38,595 nucleotides of DNA from Bacteroidota bacterium (GTDB lineage: Bacteria > Bacteroidota > Bacteroidia > Bacteroidales > Prolixibacteraceae): assembly GCA_023412195.1 (NCBI GenBank), contig JAEYNZ010000035.1:1-38595 (forward strand), given 5' to 3'. Shown here one piece after another: positions 37,141-38,595 of this stretch. The notes under the pieces are model-generated. The model was not told where the DNA came from. It ran no database searches and saw nothing but the letters and a program-made list of their open reading frames with translations. How positions within the stretch are numbered: the stretch's first letter is position 1; the number at the start of each line of letters is the position of its first letter. Both the position numbers and the translations under genes were made by a program.

Positions 37141-37176
37141 TTGACCGGGTGACGATTTCAAACAAGATGAACTGCC
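37141..37176. repeat. left half of the 86-bp inverted-repeat element (copy a)
   Basis: TTGACCGGGTGAC (37141-37153) and the inner word gatttcaaacaagatgaactgcc match the left half of the full elements. It then stops where the REP-like unit starts (37184), so the right half is lost. Confidence 0.7.
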
Positions 37177-37183
37177 TGTATTT

Positions 37184-37250
37184 CCGTTGGCTTTAGCCGA
37201 CGGTAGAATGAGTCTGGGATGCTTATAGGCTTTAGCCACATGTTCCGATA
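37184..37250. repeat. REP-like two-hairpin unit (first copy)
   Basis: CCGTTGGCTTTAGCCGACGG (37184-37203), a spacer, and a second GGCTTTAGCCACATGTT core (about 37229-37244). Same design as the units at 8.2 and 8.4 kb and as the copy at 37394-37460. Confidence 0.75.
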
Positions 37251-37299
37251 GTTTTAAAAGAAATGCAGATGAAGCCTGAAAGGCATTATTTTACCAGTA

Positions 37300-37384
37300 T
37301 TGACCAGGTGACGATTCCAAACAAGATAACCGCCAACTGATGTGTTTGTGCAGGAAACTGGCGGTCCAGTAGTCACCTGGTCAA
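37300..37384. mobile_element. inverted-repeat element (copy b), 85 bp
   Basis: Ends are TTGACCAGGTGAC (37300-37312) and GTCACCTGGTCAA (37372-37384), a perfect 13-bp inverted repeat. An inner stem CCGCCA (37330-37335) with TGGCGG (37359-37364) gives a two-level hairpin. It encodes no protein and resembles a MITE or a palindromic satellite element. Confidence 0.75.
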
Positions 37385-37393
37385 TTTATATTG

Positions 37394-37460
37394 CCGTTGG
37401 CTTTAGCCGACGGTAGAATGAGACAGGGATGCTTTAGGCTTTAGCCACATGTTCCCGATA
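37394..37460. repeat. REP-like two-hairpin unit (second copy)
   Basis: CCGTTGGCTTTAGCCGACGG (37394-37413) plus GGCTTTAGCCACATGTT. It is nearly identical to the copy at 37184-37250, and the tail GATAGTTTTA is also shared, so the two arose by recent duplication. Confidence 0.75.
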
Positions 37461-37505
37461 GTTTTACAAAAGTGATGAAACAGATGAACTGTCAACTTGC
37501 CTCTA

Positions 37506-37591
37506 TTGACCAGGTGACGATTCTAATCAAGATGAACTGCCAACTGGTATATTTGTGAAAGAAAGAGGCGATGCTGTAGTCACCAGGTCAA
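37506..37591. mobile_element. inverted-repeat element (copy c), 86 bp
   Basis: Ends are TTGACCAGGTGAC (37506-37518) and GTCACCAGGTCAA (37579-37591); 12 of 13 positions pair, with one central A/A mismatch. The inner word gattctaatcaagatgaactgcc matches copies a and b. Confidence 0.75.
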
Positions 37592-37600
37592 TTGCCATTA

Positions 37601-37686
37601 TTGACCGGGTGACGTTTCCAGTCCTGTTGAACTGCCAACCGAAATGTTGTTGCAGGGAACATGGGTATCTGTAGTCACCCGGTCAA
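37601..37686. mobile_element. inverted-repeat element (copy d), 86 bp, abutting the mscS stop
   Basis: Ends are TTGACCGGGTGAC (37601-37613) and GTCACCCGGTCAA (37674-37686), a perfect 13-bp inverted repeat. Compared with copy b, the central A:T pair has become G:C on both sides. It ends one base before the stop codon of the mscS gene (37688-37690), so it can serve as its transcript-end hairpin. Confidence 0.75.
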
Positions 37687-37687
37687 T

Positions 37688-38560
37688 TTACTGGACCATG
37701 GCATCAAGTCCCTGGCCAATGATTTCCGTATTACGCCCGTTCTTCATGTGAATATCCATTTGCGGAAATGGAAAATCGAGTTTATATTCTCTGAACTTCT
37801 GATAAACCTTTTCATTCATGTCGAAATAAACATCCCAGTAATCTTTTGCTTCTACCCAGGCCCTCACTGTAAAATCAACGGAGCTGGAAGCTAGTTCTGA
37901 AAGGCCGGTAAAGTAAGCCGGTTCCTTCAGGATCCTGGAATCTTCGGTTATAAACTGATGGATGGCTGCCTTGAAGTTCGCCAGGTCATTTCCATAGGCA
38001 ATGCTGAATTTCCAGTCAACCCTGCGCAAAGGTTCCTTTGAAAAGTTTGTAAGCGAATTTGTTGACAGCGGGCCATTGGGGATATAGATGGTTTTGTTGT
38101 CGACAGTATTCAAAATCGTAGTGAATATGCCAATTTCCTTTACAGTACCCAGGAACCCCTGTGCCTCAATAAAATCACCAACCTGGATAGGTTTGAATAT
38201 CAGAATCATGACACCTCCGGCAAAATTCTGGAGCGCCCCTGACAAAGCCAGGCCAATAGCCAGTCCTGCCGCACCCAGTATAGCGATAAATGAGGTCATC
38301 TGGATTCCTACCATGCCCATCACACTGATTACAACCAAAACTTTCAGCATGGTATTAATCATTCCAATAAGAAATGGCCTGAGCGACGCATCGACTTTAC
38401 GTCTCTCAAAAGTTCTCCCCATACTCCGGGTAATGATCTTCACCACCCATAATCCTGCTACAAGAACTACAATTGCCCCGACAACCTTTGGGCCCCATTC
38501 AATGATCAACCCATACAGATTGTTCAGATGGTTTGTTACTTCTGCTGCCTGTTCATTCAT
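37688..38560 (-). CDS. mscS: MscS-family small-conductance mechanosensitive channel
   Basis: Inner-membrane channel of 290 residues (E. coli MscS has 286) that releases solutes on hypo-osmotic shock. Three transmembrane helices are seen; the pore helix TM3 is the Gly/Ala-rich LGAAGLAIGLALSGALQNFA. It is followed by the diagnostic beta domain with FKPIQVGDFIEAQGFLGTVK and IYIPNGPLSTNSLTNFS, and a mixed alpha/beta C-terminal part (AWVEAKDYWDVYFDMNEKVY). Complete and in good order. Its 3' end meets the hairpin cluster; its upstream region lies at the window edge. Confidence 0.95.
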   Translation of the reverse strand: MNEQAAEVTNHLNNLYGLIIEWGPKVVGAIVVLVAGLWVVKIITRSMGRTFERRKVDASLRPFLIGMINTMLKVLVVISVMGMVGIQMTSFIAILGAAGLAIGLALSGALQNFAGGVMILIFKPIQVGDFIEAQGFLGTVKEIGIFTTILNTVDNKTIYIPNGPLSTNSLTNFSKEPLRRVDWKFSIAYGNDLANFKAAIHQFITEDSRILKEPAYFTGLSELASSSVDFTVRAWVEAKDYWDVYFDMNEKVYQKFREYKLDFPFPQMDIHMKNGRNTEIIGQGLDAMVQ

Positions 38561-38595
38561 GATTTTTAATTTTGATTTGACTTAACTCAATCTGA

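Noticed and set aside
37141..37690. CRISPR array
   Set aside because: The repeats are long palindromes with differing internal sequence and uneven spacing, and no cas gene is near; they are inverted-repeat elements alternating with REP-like units.
1..38595. tRNA or rRNA genes
   Set aside because: I looked through the gaps for cloverleaf arms and GTTCGA-type T-loops and found none that fit.

Overview
The window looks like a chromosome segment of a Bacteroidota species, most likely near Bacteroidales/Marinilabiliales. The evidence is a SusC/SusD pair, a secreted repeat protein with a type IX secretion (T9SS) C-terminal sorting domain, Rcp1-type response regulators, an AraC regulator with a membrane N-terminus, weak or absent Shine-Dalgarno sites, and about 40% GC. 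I see no tRNA, rRNA, CRISPR array, intact insertion sequence or phage.

Layout. (1) 0.1-7.25 kb: five tightly packed minus-strand signalling genes. In transcription order they are a soluble PAS protein, a membrane PAS protein, a histidine kinase with a periplasmic solute-binding sensor, an Rcp1-like single-domain response regulator and a hybrid kinase. Spacings are a few bases to about 35 bases, so this is probably one operon. (2) 7.25-8.95 kb: a gene-poor stretch of dispersed repeats and hairpins, including a REP-like cluster and an 11-bp tandem repeat. (3) 8.95-17.6 kb: a decayed zone. A RibD/DHFR-like gene, a TPR gene and a metallophosphatase gene are each split by a frameshift; there is a small secreted ORF with an in-frame stop and an orphan carboxypeptidase-regulatory-like domain. 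An intact T9SS repeat protein lies among them. At the end is an unusual ORF joining a phage/eCIS spike (gpV-like) domain to an AAA+ ATPase domain of the eCIS (Afp15/PVC15) type. (4) 17.8-20.4 kb: a MITE-like element, a Nei/Fpg DNA glycosylase, a DUF4440-like secreted protein and a secreted endonuclease/exonuclease/phosphatase (EEP) protein. (5) 20.4-27.7 kb: susD and susC (minus), apparently followed by the EEP gene, and a divergent cytoplasmic GH13 alpha-amylase. (6) 27.9-33.1 kb: an unusual subtilase without a signal peptide, an acyltransferase-3 membrane protein and a membrane AraC regulator. (7) 33.2-38.6 kb: two OsmC-like fragments flanking a serine beta-lactamase-like/TPR protein, a PQQ-repeat protein, a cluster of inverted-repeat elements alternating with REP-like units, and an MscS channel.

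How the genes work together. The first cluster is a coherent sensory unit: ligand sensing in the periplasm feeds a kinase whose likely partner is the adjacent Rcp1-like regulator, and the two PAS-only proteins end in a helical module suited to joining the same assembly. SusCD plus EEP form a probable uptake unit for a glycan or phosphorylated ligand. The rest is a patchwork of single genes separated by small mobile repeats, with several gene remnants. The most notable item is the spike-AAA+ fusion at 16.4-17.56 kb, which could be a relic or a minimal derivative of an extracellular contractile injection system.
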